Of a stretch of DNA of 64,000 nucleotides, positions 38,201 through 50,800 are shown in pieces. The stretch lies in the NCBI RefSeq assembly GCF_947461875.1, contig NC_091490.1:3617923-3681922 (forward strand). Reading direction: 5' to 3'. Each line of letters begins with the position of its first letter. Within the stretch, counting starts at the first letter, position 1. This stretch comes from Haliaeetus albicilla. Its lineage: Eukaryota > Chordata > Aves > Accipitriformes > Accipitridae. Under the pieces are notes generated by a model that ran no database searches, was not told where the DNA came from, and saw nothing but the letters and a program-made list of their open reading frames with translations. A program made the translations under genes and the position numbers.

Positions 38201-38761
38201 TATTGCCTCCTACAGAAGCCATCCCAGTGCTCCTTGTCAAAGTCAAGCTCCCCTGCTGTACAAATAAGCCCTCGTTCACTTTTTAAATCCTCTTTTGATG
38301 CCCATGCTCCATGTATTCCACCCACACTTGCCTGCCTGCTCCTCTCACAGCAGTTCCCTCTCCAGCCCCATGTCTCTGCACCATTTTCACTCCCTGCTGG
38401 CAGTCTGGGTGAAGCAAGCTGCCCGCCCCGTCTTTGTGCTGGCAGAACCAACCTAAAGCACTTTAGTGAGAAGCAGCTCTTATCAGGGCACTCTCAAGCC
38501 CAAGAGGGACAGACAGCTCAAGTCTTCAGCAGACACATCTAAAATAGGCATTCAATTACATTAGATCTTTTTTTTTTTTTTTTTTTTTTTTACGTTATTA
38601 AGGAGAACTGTTCAACTGTTCTGAGAATAGTCAAGGAAAAGGTTTATTTCACTTCAAAGAGAACGAAGCAAATTCAGCATTTTCAAAACAAGATAAATAT
38701 GTAAACATGTAATGTAATAGGCTAAAGTGCAAACAAATGTTTTGATGAGAACTGTTCTTAC
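29266..38761 (-). other. PATJ intron (9.5 kb)
   Basis: Donor ACG|GTAAGA at 38761. Mostly AT-rich. Contains a CpG-rich patch at about 37380-37580 and a 24-T run at 38568-38591, which is a poly-A tract on the gene-sense strand 170 bases after the exon. Several 60-140-codon open frames (for example plus 36217-36639) have neither splice context nor recognisable product. No repeat family recognised. Confidence 0.85.
38568..38591. repeat. Poly-T run, 24 nt
   Basis: Uninterrupted T run. On the PATJ sense strand it is an A tract about 170 bases into the intron after the exon at 38762-38853. No adjacent retrosequence recognised. Confidence 0.9.
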
Positions 38762-38853
38762 CGTATGAAAACGAGCTTGACCTTTGATGGGGCAGTCTTA
38801 ATGATTGCAGAAGCATTCTGATGACTTCTTCCATATAATATCTGATTGTTTAT
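38762..38853 (-). CDS. PATJ: PATJ coding exon: C-terminal half of PDZ7
   Basis: This 92-bp exon (30 codons plus 2 nt) follows acceptor TTCTTTGAACAG and ends ACG|GTAAGA. It encodes INNQILYGRSHQNASAIIK then TAPSKVKLVFI and part of Arg. These are the loop, helix alpha-B with the class I His at residue 11, and the last strand of PDZ7. It continues exactly from GDELLE in the exon at 47669-47865. The YGRSHQNAS-IIK block is near-invariant across vertebrate PATJ and MPDZ, so this is one of the most conserved segments in the window. Confidence 0.98.
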
Positions 38854-41800
38854 CTGTTCAAAGAAAATGAAGATTTTCATGTAAGTGGACAGGTATGCAT
38901 TGTTTTAATTTATACCACCAAGACTTCCAAATCTATTGTGGAATAAAGAGATAAGACTTAAAGAAAATGCGGTCCGCAAAATATAAATCGCCTAACTTTT
39001 GAGGTTCTTGCAGACAGGAATACCAACGTTGCACTGATAGATATACCTCTCTGTACAGGGTTGTAGAGGCAGAAATACCAGGGCTGAGGCACTAAAAGCC
39101 TCTTTCAGGCACAGCTGTGCTGCAGAAAGACATCACATAACAAGCACATCGGGGGAGATGGGCACTGCTCAGCTTGGCCTTGGACTGCCCAAGGCTGCCG
39201 CCCCTTCCCTCGGCCAACTACTGGATGAGCGTGGTGAGTAGTCTACAACTCAGCAGCAACACTTTAACCATTTCTTATCAGCTTTCTTATCATGCCTTTT
39301 GAAAGGAAAAATCCTAATTTGATTTTAAGAACATCCTCCTTCTCATACCGATTCCATGACGGACCACAGAATTGCAGCCCTAGAACGGATTTTAAAATAC
39401 TACATTTTCAACATCTTAGACTCCAATTTATCAAAGAAAAAATACTGTATTAATAGCAAAACATTCCAAGTTTTATTCTAGACCAATATAAAACAGGAAC
39501 CAATGCAGAGTTAATTTATAGTCTTATTAGTAAGCCACAAATGAGAAAAATCTTTTTACTCTTTTTCACAGATCCATAGAATGGATTTTAAGTATTGTTC
39601 CCAGATTTTTGGAAAACAGCTTGACCTGAGAAGAATCATATAGATACGACAACAGCACAGATTTTGAGACAGACACTCCTATACCTTACCTACAGACAAC
39701 TGGCAGTTTAGGAACACTTGCTGTTAAGGTTGTGCTGACTCCTCAGTTCCACTGAAAGAAACAGAACTGATACCCATGGAGAAAAAGGACAATTTAAGGA
39801 CATGCCACATCATTTTTGCTGTGATGGATCAAACACTTCAGCACAGCAACAGACACCAAGCACTACGTTGGACACTTTTGCTGCGTGCAAGCAAATGCTG
39901 CAGTTTTCAGAGGGAAATAGCTTGGCTTTGATACAGATTGTGTTTCAGGACTTTTCATTCTGTAGGAACTAGAAGTCTTTTCCCAGTCTGAGGCAAATAA
40001 GATGCTTACTGTCTCCCAGTGCCATGCTCAGCAAGTGGGACTTCAACAAGCACAACAGAATCTCTGAGATGAATATAGTAGTTACTTCCAAGCCAACCAA
40101 AAGCATACTTAGTATCATACCACAAAAATAACCTGCAGTGTAAAAATGGAATATTTAAAGCATTTCATTCATTTCACAGGCACAGGACTTGTGTTTAACA
40201 CCTTGCTCCACCTCAGTCTGCCCACAATGACCTGGGTTTCTTGGGCTTCAGCTCCCCTTCGTCAATGCCTCCCACCTCACAGGTATCCTAAGAGGATGCT
40301 TGCCTTTCAGCTCAGGCATTGCATAAATTGCAGTCATGAAGATCATATGCAGAACATATGGTAGATATGAATACCGCAATAAATTTAAAGAAAGTAAAAG
40401 CTGAGCTGAGTATGATGGGACAAACCCCACTATGTCAATAAGATTAACAAAACCCTTGAGCAGTTTCTTAGTTGTACCCTAAAGATTTTCAGATTTACAA
40501 CTAAGCTGAAGCGAACACTCAGCAAGCTGGTGAAGGAAAGCATCCTCCCCTGACAGCAGGGAACAGGACTACCAGAGCTGTCTTCCTTCAGCTTCGACAA
40601 TTTAGACTGGAATAAACATCAAGATAACAACAATCTGTGGAAGAACAATTATTTACCTACACCTGAATACCTGTAAACATAAACATGGAAACTAATTCAA
40701 AGCTACATTTAACATCTTGTATTTTGTCCAAAAAAGAAGGCAAAACTTTAAAGATGAAGGAAAAAAAATTGAAATTAATAGTATTTGGAGCCACGATGTT
40801 AGTTCAGGTTCATGGTTCAGCTCGTCTCGTGTCTTGCTATCTAAGCATCAGAGGATTCCAAGCGTGCAGAATAATCTGTTATTTAACTCTGTCAAAATTC
40901 TCACTCCAAGCATCTTGATTAGATTAATGCACCTCTTTGGGGCTGGAGTGTTCATACACCCTTCCAAAGTGAGCAGCCAGCTTCGTTTCAATACTGCGAT
41001 TTTTTCCTCCCACTCTTAATTTACAATGTAATATTTACATTCACATTTGATATACCAATGCTGTTTAAAACAATAATGATAACAGAGCCCAGGAACAATT
41101 TACCAGTAATCATAGAAGGGCTTTTTGTTACTCAAAATGTTTGTATTGGATTTTGGTTTTGTATTCCTAGAAGACTTTTTCATTCAAACAAGAAACAACT
41201 GGCCAAGTCTTACAGCCTTGCACCATACAGCCTATTCAGTCATATTGGCAACTTCACAATACTCCCATCTTCTTTTCAATGGGTCAAAACAACATGCAAG
41301 TTCATCAGTTAAACAAGGACAATGCAAGGACAAGAATAAAACCTCTAACGCTTGGTTATTCATTAAGATTGAAATGCAAACCATTTACCTACCAAGTTGC
41401 TCACTGTACAAAGAGAGACCCAAGAAAGGTCTACAAGAGTCTGAGCTGGCATGAAACGATCAGCACTGAGGAAATAGCATCACGCCAACATTTGTAAGGG
41501 TTTAATATGGTGCTGTCTGCAACTGCCATGGTTGCAAATGTAGGGCAAGAAGCAATATCCTAGGCCACAATTTGTTACTGAAAGATAAATTATAAAACCA
41601 GTGGCAAAAATTAATGCTCAGTTGCATTCTGGCTTCAAGCTAGACTTGAAACTTCCAGCAAGTTTGTTGACTTAATTTCTCTAAGTTCAGAAATAAATTA
41701 TTCACTGGGAATCCTGTATGCTTTACAAATTGTTTGGATTTAGTTAAATTACTACCAATTTTTCTAAACAGCAGAATTCTTAGATTAAAATTTATAGTCT

Positions 41801-44798
41801 TTACTCTGGCTAAATTATTCCTATTCACTAGATGTATCAAATAGTCCAAAATTTAATTAGCTGTGAGCTGGGTCTGTAAGTTATAATTATTTAATTACAC
41901 CAAAATGAAAGGATAATCAAAGTAATATATCTCCACAAGGTTTTGGACTGTCCCACATAGTTATTACAGCCAGTATTAATTTTTCTTTTTTCTTTTTTTT
42001 TTTTTTAAAAAGGTCACTTTCTTTTGCAAAGTAAATTAATGTTCCGTTAGCTTCGGATACCACAGTGACGAGCAAAGCACAAAAGCCTACTTAAATTAAA
42101 AAAAAAAAAAAGAAGAAAACATCTAGGATTTCATAAGCAACGCTATTTTAAATCTTTCAAATTAAATAAAGTAACATGTCAGATTAACCAAATAGTACTC
42201 TGGGAGTCAAAGCCTATGAATCTGTGCTTTATTTTTTTCATTAGAGATTAGAAAAGAAAAACAAAGCTTTGACTAAGCAAAAGAAATAAACTGATCTAAA
42301 TCAACCTCAACTCTTCTTTAAACGTCTCTTTACATAACTTCTTGGAAAGACAGCAGAGAACAGAGAAAGGTAAAAACAAAAACATGCTACATGTATGAGG
42401 TCAGGTCACCACACTTAAGTTCAATCTTTAATATAACCCTACACTGCTTTATGGCAGATTTTATCACATATCCCAAATGTACTGTTGCCTTCACCTACAA
42501 AGTTTTGTTTTACAGTTTCATACGCTGAAGTAGCAGAAAGTACAGACTCACGGAAATCTGAACTCTTAATTTAAGAGAAAAAAATTTAAAGCTTTGTTTG
42601 CCTCTCGAACTTTAATTTGCAGAAGAGAAACATTAGATATGGATTTTTTTAAAAAAAGAGCACTGTTTTTACTATGTGGCAGTAATGGAAATCCATAAAA
42701 TTAGTATCATCTGATTTTTATGAAAATCAAGTTAAATGATACCCCAAAGCTAGTAAAAGAACTGGCACCGCTTTCTACAATAATTATTTCTTTGTACCAG
42801 TGCATTAGGTTCCTTCAAACCACAGGAATTGTAGCATTTCCAGATACAACCAGACTCTGAAACAATGGGAAAAGTTTCAAAAACTTTTTGATGAGTCAAA
42901 TTATATAGACTGAAACCCCATAAAATGCACCAAACCCCCAAATAACAAAGCATGAGGAAAACCCTGGAAAGAAAAAAATAATCAATTAGAATGCGAATTC
43001 TTCTTTCCTCACCAAATTTCTTGCCCGGAACACATTCAAACAAGTGCATCATCTAAAGTGATCAACAGACCATAACCTCCACAAAGACAGAAAATCTCCT
43101 GCCCCGCATTGCAGTTCAGCTTTGCCGTTGGCTTGGCAGGCAGCTGAACCCTGTGGTTCCCCACCTGGAGAGCGCAGAGAGAGAGACAGGATGACAGAAA
43201 ACCGCAGATTGCCTGTGCCCTCGCGCACAACCAGCTTTCCGATTACAGCTTTATCTGATTTGCAGCTTTAAAAACCACCACCCAACACTAACCTTAACTG
43301 GTACCTGTATACAAAGTACCTGAAAAAAGTATTTGTATCCTCCTATGAAAAGACCAGAAGGTCGCTATCCCTCAACATTACCTTCAGTAAATGAATCTAA
43401 GAAGAACAGAAGCTATGACTACTGTGTTTAAATAGGAATAAAAAAACAAAACACCAGAGTTAATCATTCAAGATGACTCTTCTCATGTGAAAACCTCACT
43501 GTCTTTCTACATTCAAGTTACTGTCCCTCTTGAGGGATAGTGCCGCTTGCCTAATCCAAAGTAACTGTCTTGACACAGGAGAAGCATAACAATCCCACAA
43601 CAAATAAACTGAGAATAAAATGCCAGTCCCCCACATTCTAAAACAGAAGTGGCATTGTGAATTTGGGTGGGTAGTTCATTTACGTGGGCAAAATACTGAT
43701 GAATCTGCTATATTATTACAGCATAACATATTTATCTAAGAATCTTAAAATAAAATAGCAATAAAAATACATTTAGCACAAAAGCCCTCTGGCTTTAAGC
43801 TATGACAAAAGTGGCATAAAAAAAGAAAAGAAGAAAAAAAATTGCCTCTCATGCAACAGTCCAGAATGAAAAACAGACAAATTTGTCCAGCAATTCTTGA
43901 CTATGAACACTAGCTTTCACTCTTTCAAGAAGTGCTGTGGCCTCCTAGAGCAAAACATCCAAACGAGCAGTTTCCTTCCACCTCCTGGCCCATTTTCAGC
44001 AAGATAAGCAGGGACATGAAGATGGCAGAAAACCCCAACATCAGTAATTTAGCATAACAGGGCTCTGAACAGCTTGGTTTATTAATAGAACACAGTCGAC
44101 TCTCTTATGGAGAGATGATAATAACAGGGTGGATTATTCAGTGTGAATAAAACCTACCAACAGGACAGACCCATGCAGAGTTCACGAGCAGCAGGGCTTA
44201 ACAGCACAGGTACAGCACCACGTGAACGCGCGGCGGGCCATGCTGGGCACAATCAGCCACGGGACTAAGCCCAAACTAATAAGACACGAAGCAGTGCAGA
44301 CACCTGCACTAAAACAGCAAGAGTGCAAGGCGGGAGCACCACAGATGGTTTCTTTGCTTGGAAAAAGAACTGAAAAGCAGAACTTGTGTCATGTTAAAAA
44401 TACATTCTTTTGCACAGGGACCAAATTCTGACCCAAGTAATTTTCCTCCACGTATGAAAGTAGGATGAAAGGACCCTCTCCCTCCAAAAGCTGTTTTCTC
44501 CAGCAACATACCCATCCAAAATACATCACAGAAGATGTATTAAAAAAATAAGGATTACATACAATTTTTAATGTGACCTGCATTTCACTCAATGTATAGG
44601 CTGGATTGACTTTGAAAATGAGCCAGGATCACGCCCCCAAAAGACTACTGTTGTTTGCAGAAGCTAAAAGTGAGATGATATTTCATTAATTCAGTGACAA
44701 AAGATTTTATGAATAAGGAGCTGAGGCAGTCTGGCAATATGCCACATCCTTCAATTGAATCCAATCAAACCCCATTTCAAAAGAAAAATGAAGAGGTA

Positions 44799-44833
44799 AT
44801 ATCTATCTGTCTATCTATAGCTCTCTATATATC
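44799..44833. repeat. TATC/TATA microsatellite
   Basis: Short imperfect run of TATC/TGTC units grading into TATATATC. Low complexity, likely length-variable between individuals. Confidence 0.75.
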
Positions 44834-45573
44834 TCCATCCCATTAACCTTAACCCCATCAACAGCCATGGGGAATTATCTGCACACACTGCAGTTGCATC
44901 CACTGTTTTAATGGAGCAACACTAAGCAACAGGATTCACTGGGGCAACCCAGGACAGTGCAGAAATGCTAGAGCCTTCCTAAGATGTCAATCCCTTCTCT
45001 TGCCGATACGCTCTAGTATCCAAAACTGATGCGTAATCGAAGATGCAGATGCAAATATAGGCAGTTAGGTGAGGGTTGAGGGTGGTCTATTTGCTAATGA
45101 ACAGATGAGAATACCAGGAAAAATGACCTCAGATACTTATGAATGAAGTGGTTGCAAAGTCCAATACCTTTTTTCCTATGGAATAACTACGTATTTGACC
45201 AGTGGGCAATGGCCAGCAGCTCAGTCTGCAGGTAGAGCAATTTAATACCTACATGCAGTGAAGCACTACCCAAAGGAAGAGAAGTTAAGTTGCTTCATCG
45301 GTAAAGATTGTCCATCCAGGCCTCTGAATGAGGGAAGGATACCATGGGAGAGATAAAATGCTTCTGCGACCAACCACGATACTCACAGTCTTTAATTTTA
45401 TGTCTTCAACTGGAGAAAACCAAATAGTCTGGATTCTGTCATTTCCTCACTTCTGAACACTTGCATTTGCCATTAATGCTCTTTTAATGCATTTTGTTCT
45501 AAAAGACACAGCAAGTAAAGCTGGTTGACCAACTTGACCTCCGCATCACTGGCATGGAAGTAGCATGAAATCA

Positions 45574-45704
45574 TACTGGAGATATTCAAAAGCCATCTGG
45601 ACAGTCCTGGGCACCTGGCTTGAGATGGCCCTGCTTGAGCAAGGGGGGTTGGACCAGAAGACTGCCGGAGGTCCCTTCCAGGCCCAACCATTCTGTGATA
45701 TTCC
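45574..45704 (+). mobile_element. CR1 LINE, truncated 3' end
   Basis: The blocks TACTGGAGATATTCAAAAGC, TGGACAGTCCTGGGCACCTG, CCTGCTTGAGCAAGGGGGGT, TGGACCAGAAGACTGCCGGA and GGTCCCTTCCAGGCCCAACC, followed by ATTCTGTGATATTC, are the standard 3' end of avian CR1 elements, including the ATTCTGTG tail repeat in place of poly-A. The copy is severely 5'-truncated (about 130 bp), as nearly all CR1 insertions are, and keeps no coding sequence. It lies antisense to PATJ in an intron. It is the strongest single indication that the genome is avian. Confidence 0.93.
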
Positions 45705-47668
45705 TACCTCAGTGACCCATACACTTCTTGGGTATGAGGATTCCTAACGGTTACTGAAATAGTTATTGAACCTAATGGTTATTAAGAAAAAACCTGCCAG
45801 TGAAAATGCCCATTAATGCCATTTCAATGCTATTTGCATAACACTGAAATGCTTTTAAAAGACAAAAACCAGGGCTGTGAATAATTGACCACTGGTGTGA
45901 ATGTGAGACGTCTGTACATGCCTAATGCACAACCCATTCCTTTGTAATACAGGATGTTTTGACACTGGATGCATACTCACTGGGGACCAGAATGAGATCA
46001 CCACATCCTTTCATGTAAGTAATCGCACTTCTGCCCACTGGTGACACACCTTTAATTTGATTGCAAAGGTAAACAAGCAAGGTAGTTACTAAAGTCTCTT
46101 TGAACTTCAGTTTATCTGAAGTTTAGCATTTTTGAGATGGAGAACATCACTTTCCTTCCACCGAAGAAAAAAAATCATTTTATCTCCAACTTGACAGGGA
46201 GAGGAAGTAGGGCAACACCACCACTTTGGAAAATGCTACTTATAACATGGCTCATGCAGGCAAATCCCAGGCCTTGAGACAGATGTGATTAATCACAGAT
46301 GGTGCATCTTTCAAGTACTGCTAGCAATACCTAACATTAGATCAAACAAACACTGCAAGGAGTAACTCGTGAGATATAAGAAAACTTCAGTGGATCCTTC
46401 TTTGTGGGAAAGTATTGATGCAAAAGGCTCTACCTTTCCTCTACCAGGAACTACCTGGTCTACGATATGCACAGAGGAAAACAGTATCATGAGTCCTTTC
46501 AACTGGCAGACACCCGAAATTCGACAATTTTAATTTTTTTGCCATTAGAATTTGATGCCAGAGACAGAATGAACATAAATTTGAAGGAGAAAGTGATTTT
46601 CCTACCCTACTCCAGTATGGTATAAACCTTCATACCATTTACCACACTTAAAAAGAAAATAATAAACTTCAGATGGTGGTATTATTATAGCAAAACAAGT
46701 CCTTCTTGTACTATGTGTATTGAAAACCCATAATTACAGAACTGTTAGACAATGACAAATGCTTAGACAATTCTGAGTACTTCCAAGGTATCTCCAGGCA
46801 GTCAAATTGCTCTTTCACAAGTCAAGAAATGTGAGAAAATAGGTGGTTCTGATGGCACAGAGAGTTGCTGAAAGATCAAAAAATCACCACCCATGGAGAG
46901 CAGTAGGTCAGCATATACCTGCTCTTCAGTGAATGCTTCTCTCTAAAGCAAAGATCCCCAGGGATGGCTGATTTTTTTAAACTGCTGAAGCAATCATGTG
47001 GGGAACCACTGCAGGTACTGCAGCGAAGTGTCACTTTGCAATAGCCAAAAATCAGATGAAGTGTAGGAAATCCGCATTTTCAACCTGAAGGTGAAGCAAG
47101 GAGATAGGAGAAAAAGTGAAGACAAAATACTCTACTTGCTAACGAGCTCTCTTGCCTTGTGGGTGAACTTGTGCCAGACACGACTAAAGAAAATAAGTAT
47201 TTTAAGTTACAACAGATCAAAACAGATTACAGCATAAAATTTATTTTCAGGATGGGGAATATCCCTGTCATCTGTAAAAACACATATGGTAACTTTGAGG
47301 GGGGTTTTGGTTTTTTTCTAATGTAAGGTGTGAATTTCCCTGTAAAACCACATATGCACTACAAGGATAGATTTACTGTCCCCTTCCCGCCTTTCAACAG
47401 TCCCTCCCTAAGCATAGCTTGTGAACATGCTGAGAGCACAGACTTCACTGACAAGACATCAGTTTTCACAGGCCAGTGATTTTTGTTTCACTGAAAACAC
47501 ATTTACCTGCCAAAGGCCAAGTTCTCAGTTGGCATAAATCAGTGCAGCTCCTTGCCTCAGCCACCTAATTCCATTTGCAGGCTTTATTTAAGGTTCAAAT
47601 GATAGCTTCACATATGCCTCTCCCTCTCTCCATATGAACCCTGCTTCGTAGTTAAAGGAAACACTTAC

Positions 47669-47865
47669 CTCTAGAAGTTCATCGCCAATATGCATCCTTC
47701 CATCTCGTCCTGCAGGTCCATCTGGATTGATACCAACTACAAAGATGCTCATACGAGAGCGGTCCTTGTTGCCAGCGAGACTCAGTCCGAGCCCATTTTT
47801 GTCTTTCTCAAGCTCAATAATGTGCAACTCTCCTGGTAGATCAGCATATCTTTGCCTGATTTTTT
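47669..47865 (-). CDS. PATJ: PATJ coding exon: N-terminal part of PDZ7
   Basis: This 197-bp exon (2 nt plus 65 codons) follows acceptor TTTGATCTTTCTAG and ends at the perfect donor GAG|GTAAGT. The partial first codon is xAA, then it begins KIRQRYADLPGELHIIELEK. The ligand-binding loop GLGLSLAG is at residues 24-31, followed by GNKDRSRMSIFVVGINPDGP, the ARDGRMHIG turn and GDELLE at the end. KIRQRYADLPGELH is diagnostic of PATJ; the paralogue MPDZ has NIRERYGTLTGELH. PATJ scaffolds the Crumbs-PALS1 complex at apical and tight junctions. The preceding exon is not visible: the base needed to complete the first codon must come from a site upstream of 47865 that I could not find. Confidence 0.98.
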
Positions 47866-50800
47866 CTAGAAAGATCAAACATATAATGAGTTATAATAGA
47901 AAATAACTTACATGCAGATGTTGAAGAACACATACAAATATGCTAGAAATTGATGGCTTCTCAGCATTTAGTCTTTGTTAACAGAGTCTTTCCAGCACAG
48001 ACTCTAAAATATCATTTGCTGTGCCTGTATCACTCGCACAGCAAAATGCAGCATCAGCTGCAAATACTATTCACATTAAAACTGCACTGTTTTAATTATT
48101 TGTACAACAGGCTGGTTCTAAACCAAAAATTTTTTGAAAAGAGGGTAAACAAGGGAATTCCAGAGGCACCTCAATCTTACCTTACAAGAACTATCAATTT
48201 CAGGAAACTCTCATAAAGTTAGAGCTGGTTAATTAACCACTGTGGGAAACTGAAATGCTTACATTGCAAACATACTGCAAACTCACATCTCAAGGTAGAA
48301 TCTTTTACTTTTGCTTCTTTCTGGTGACTCAGGAATATGCTTACCATGCTGTGCTTAACATTATGTGCTACTGTGCAGATGATTACTCAAAGCAGATGTC
48401 AGTGACAATGTATATGAATGATTACATTTTTAAATGCAGCCTCACTTGGCATTAAGGTAGTTATTTGTCTTTCATCTGCATTTCAACTGTTTCTGTGACA
48501 GAGCGCAGTATACTTGCAAAGTTATTAGGAGCACACTGCATGCCTGTGGATGTTGACAGTTTAATCTGAATGTCTTTTCACCACTGGCATGAAAACATCT
48601 GTAACTACTGCTTGCGAGGGTCAATCACAGAGAGTGTGAATTTTTTCTCCTGTCTGACTGTCCTTTGCAGATTTTAAAGCCAGCTTCATAACACCACCTG
48701 CATCCAATGCTTCAGCTGGGCCACACATTAAAAAAAGGCAAGTAAAAGTATTTTGCTGTGGCTGGATGTCACCTTTAGTATAGAGCCCAAGGTGAAAGAA
48801 ACTGCTGCATTATGCATTAAGAAGAGGAATAAGAGATATTATATGTTCAACTATATCCCTGCGTCAGCTGCAGTAGCTAGATCAATATTAGCTATTACCA
48901 TTCTAGCAGGGAAGCGTATTTTAATAGTATGATTTAACCACTGTAGTGAATGTTCCCATGACAACAAGGAAGAGGGGAAAGGGCTGGGGAAGGTGAGAGG
49001 GAAGCAACTAAAAGTGAATAAAAACTGCTGAGAAGTCAGACAATGAAGCAGAGGTGTTGCTTCCACGGCCCCTGTGCAGGCTGCCAGTGTGATTTAGCCA
49101 AACTTGGGTCCACCCCAGCGGCTCTCCGATCAGAGGGTCCTTCTTCAGCAATTCTACCGGCAGCCCCTTGTGCTTCGGCAGAGACCGCTGGGACAGGGGG
49201 AGCAGTCTCCCGTCTCCAACCCTAGATGCACCCGAGAGCATGACGTACACTCAGAGCAACACAGACAAGAACCAGCTCTCCTGTTGCTGTATTTACAGGC
49301 TGGCATTTTCCTGCCGCGCTCTAAATCCCTGGTGGCCTGCAGCCTGAGCCTAAAATCCTGGGGGCGTATGTTAAGGGTGAGATGTTATCCCTGGAAAGCT
49401 GTAAAGCCCTACAGAGGTCTGCACAAAATCAGAATATCATAAAAAATTAGAAAACTCATTTGTTACTATCAATTATATGCCAAAAATTCATATAACTGCA
49501 TTAAATGGTAATCCATGTAGCTGCACAGTTCTTTAATATATTTCTTAACTAATGGGGTCAAAATGTAATTAGAGGTGTGATTTGCTACTTGAATTTGGGA
49601 AGTGGGTTTTTTCTGCTTAGTTGCAGGATACCTCCTGCCGAAGAAAAGCAAGCGAGGAAAGGTCTTGAAAACAGTGCTTCTGAAAGTACAGCAGTTGCAA
49701 GCACATACACAGCCACACACATTTTCTTCACACCGCTGAGGTTTAATATTCTTTTCCCATTAAGCGAAGTCCAGACCTGAAGAGCACTAAAACATTTTCT
49801 GCCCACCACAATTAGACAAACCACTCATTACAGCACAGCAAGTAGCTGCAGCGTATCCCAGCCATAAGAATATTAAGAACAAGTCATCAGCAGAAAAGGG
49901 ATTTCTTAGCGATTGCACTTTTGTGGATAAAGCAAAGAATCAGTGTTCTGGAGGGATGCTGTTGACTGATCGCTGCTTTGCCACAGTTCCTTCCCTTGCT
50001 TGTTTTACATGGACAACACATCTCACTTTCATTTGCTAGGGGCAAAGCGCACGTTTAAAGCATGTTTTTAGCAACGGGTACTCGGACACACAGAAAAGAG
50101 GTGAAGGGGCAAGCAGAACACACACGCTTAAACCCTGTACAGATGAAACTGCACATCTTCAGAGACTGCTTCAACACTCATTTCTTGCTTGTCAATAAAA
50201 CTCCTTAAAATTCCCCAACACGAGCCTGATGCAGGAGCTGCTCTGCGACACTCTGCACATGGACGCATCTAGCTCGAGCCTCGATCTGCAGACAACTGCT
50301 GTCTGAGACTACCAGTGTCAGGAAGGCTGTAAACTCTGCCGCGTTCCCTCCTGCTGGAGCAGCCCAAAAATGAGTTTTCTCACATGGGAAAAATGTTAGC
50401 TGTTCAGAAGTACGCATATATTCCCTTCCGATGCTGGGCCGAAACTAAAAGTAAGTTTTAGTCTTCCAAAAATCAGTAGTTAGGGCAATTGCCTGGGATG
50501 AGGCAGAGCTCCACTAAAGTTTCTGGTCTCCCTGCATTGGGCCAGGACTGGCCGATGCCTAGCTCAGCACTCCAGCTGTGCCAGTAATCCCCCACTGTGG
50601 GAACAATTCTTTGGGTAAAGAAAAATTTATCTGGGCAAAAACCAGAAACCATCTCCAGGGGTCATCAAGTTGCTTTATTTGTTAAGAGTATTTTTTTTTT
50701 TTCCCCAAAGGGTTTTCCCTGCTCCCCAGGTTTGGAAAAAATCCATACTTACAACAGAAGGAAACCTGTGTGGACTAAGCCCTTCATTAAATTATCACAT

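Larger units (their letters stand above)
38854..47668 (-). other. PATJ intron (8.8 kb) within PDZ7
   Basis: Contains a 14-A run (42098-42111), an acceptor-like site with a long pyrimidine tract followed by an open frame (43036-43164, minus), a TATC-type microsatellite (44799-44833) and a CR1 3' end (45574-45704). Otherwise AT-rich without coding evidence. Confidence 0.85.

Noticed and set aside
50478..50530. tRNA-like or SINE-head sequence (TAGTTAGGGC ... TTGCCTGGGATG)
   Set aside because: It resembles an A-box region of tRNA-derived SINEs but no B-box (GGTTCAANNC) follows at the right distance, and no cloverleaf can be drawn.
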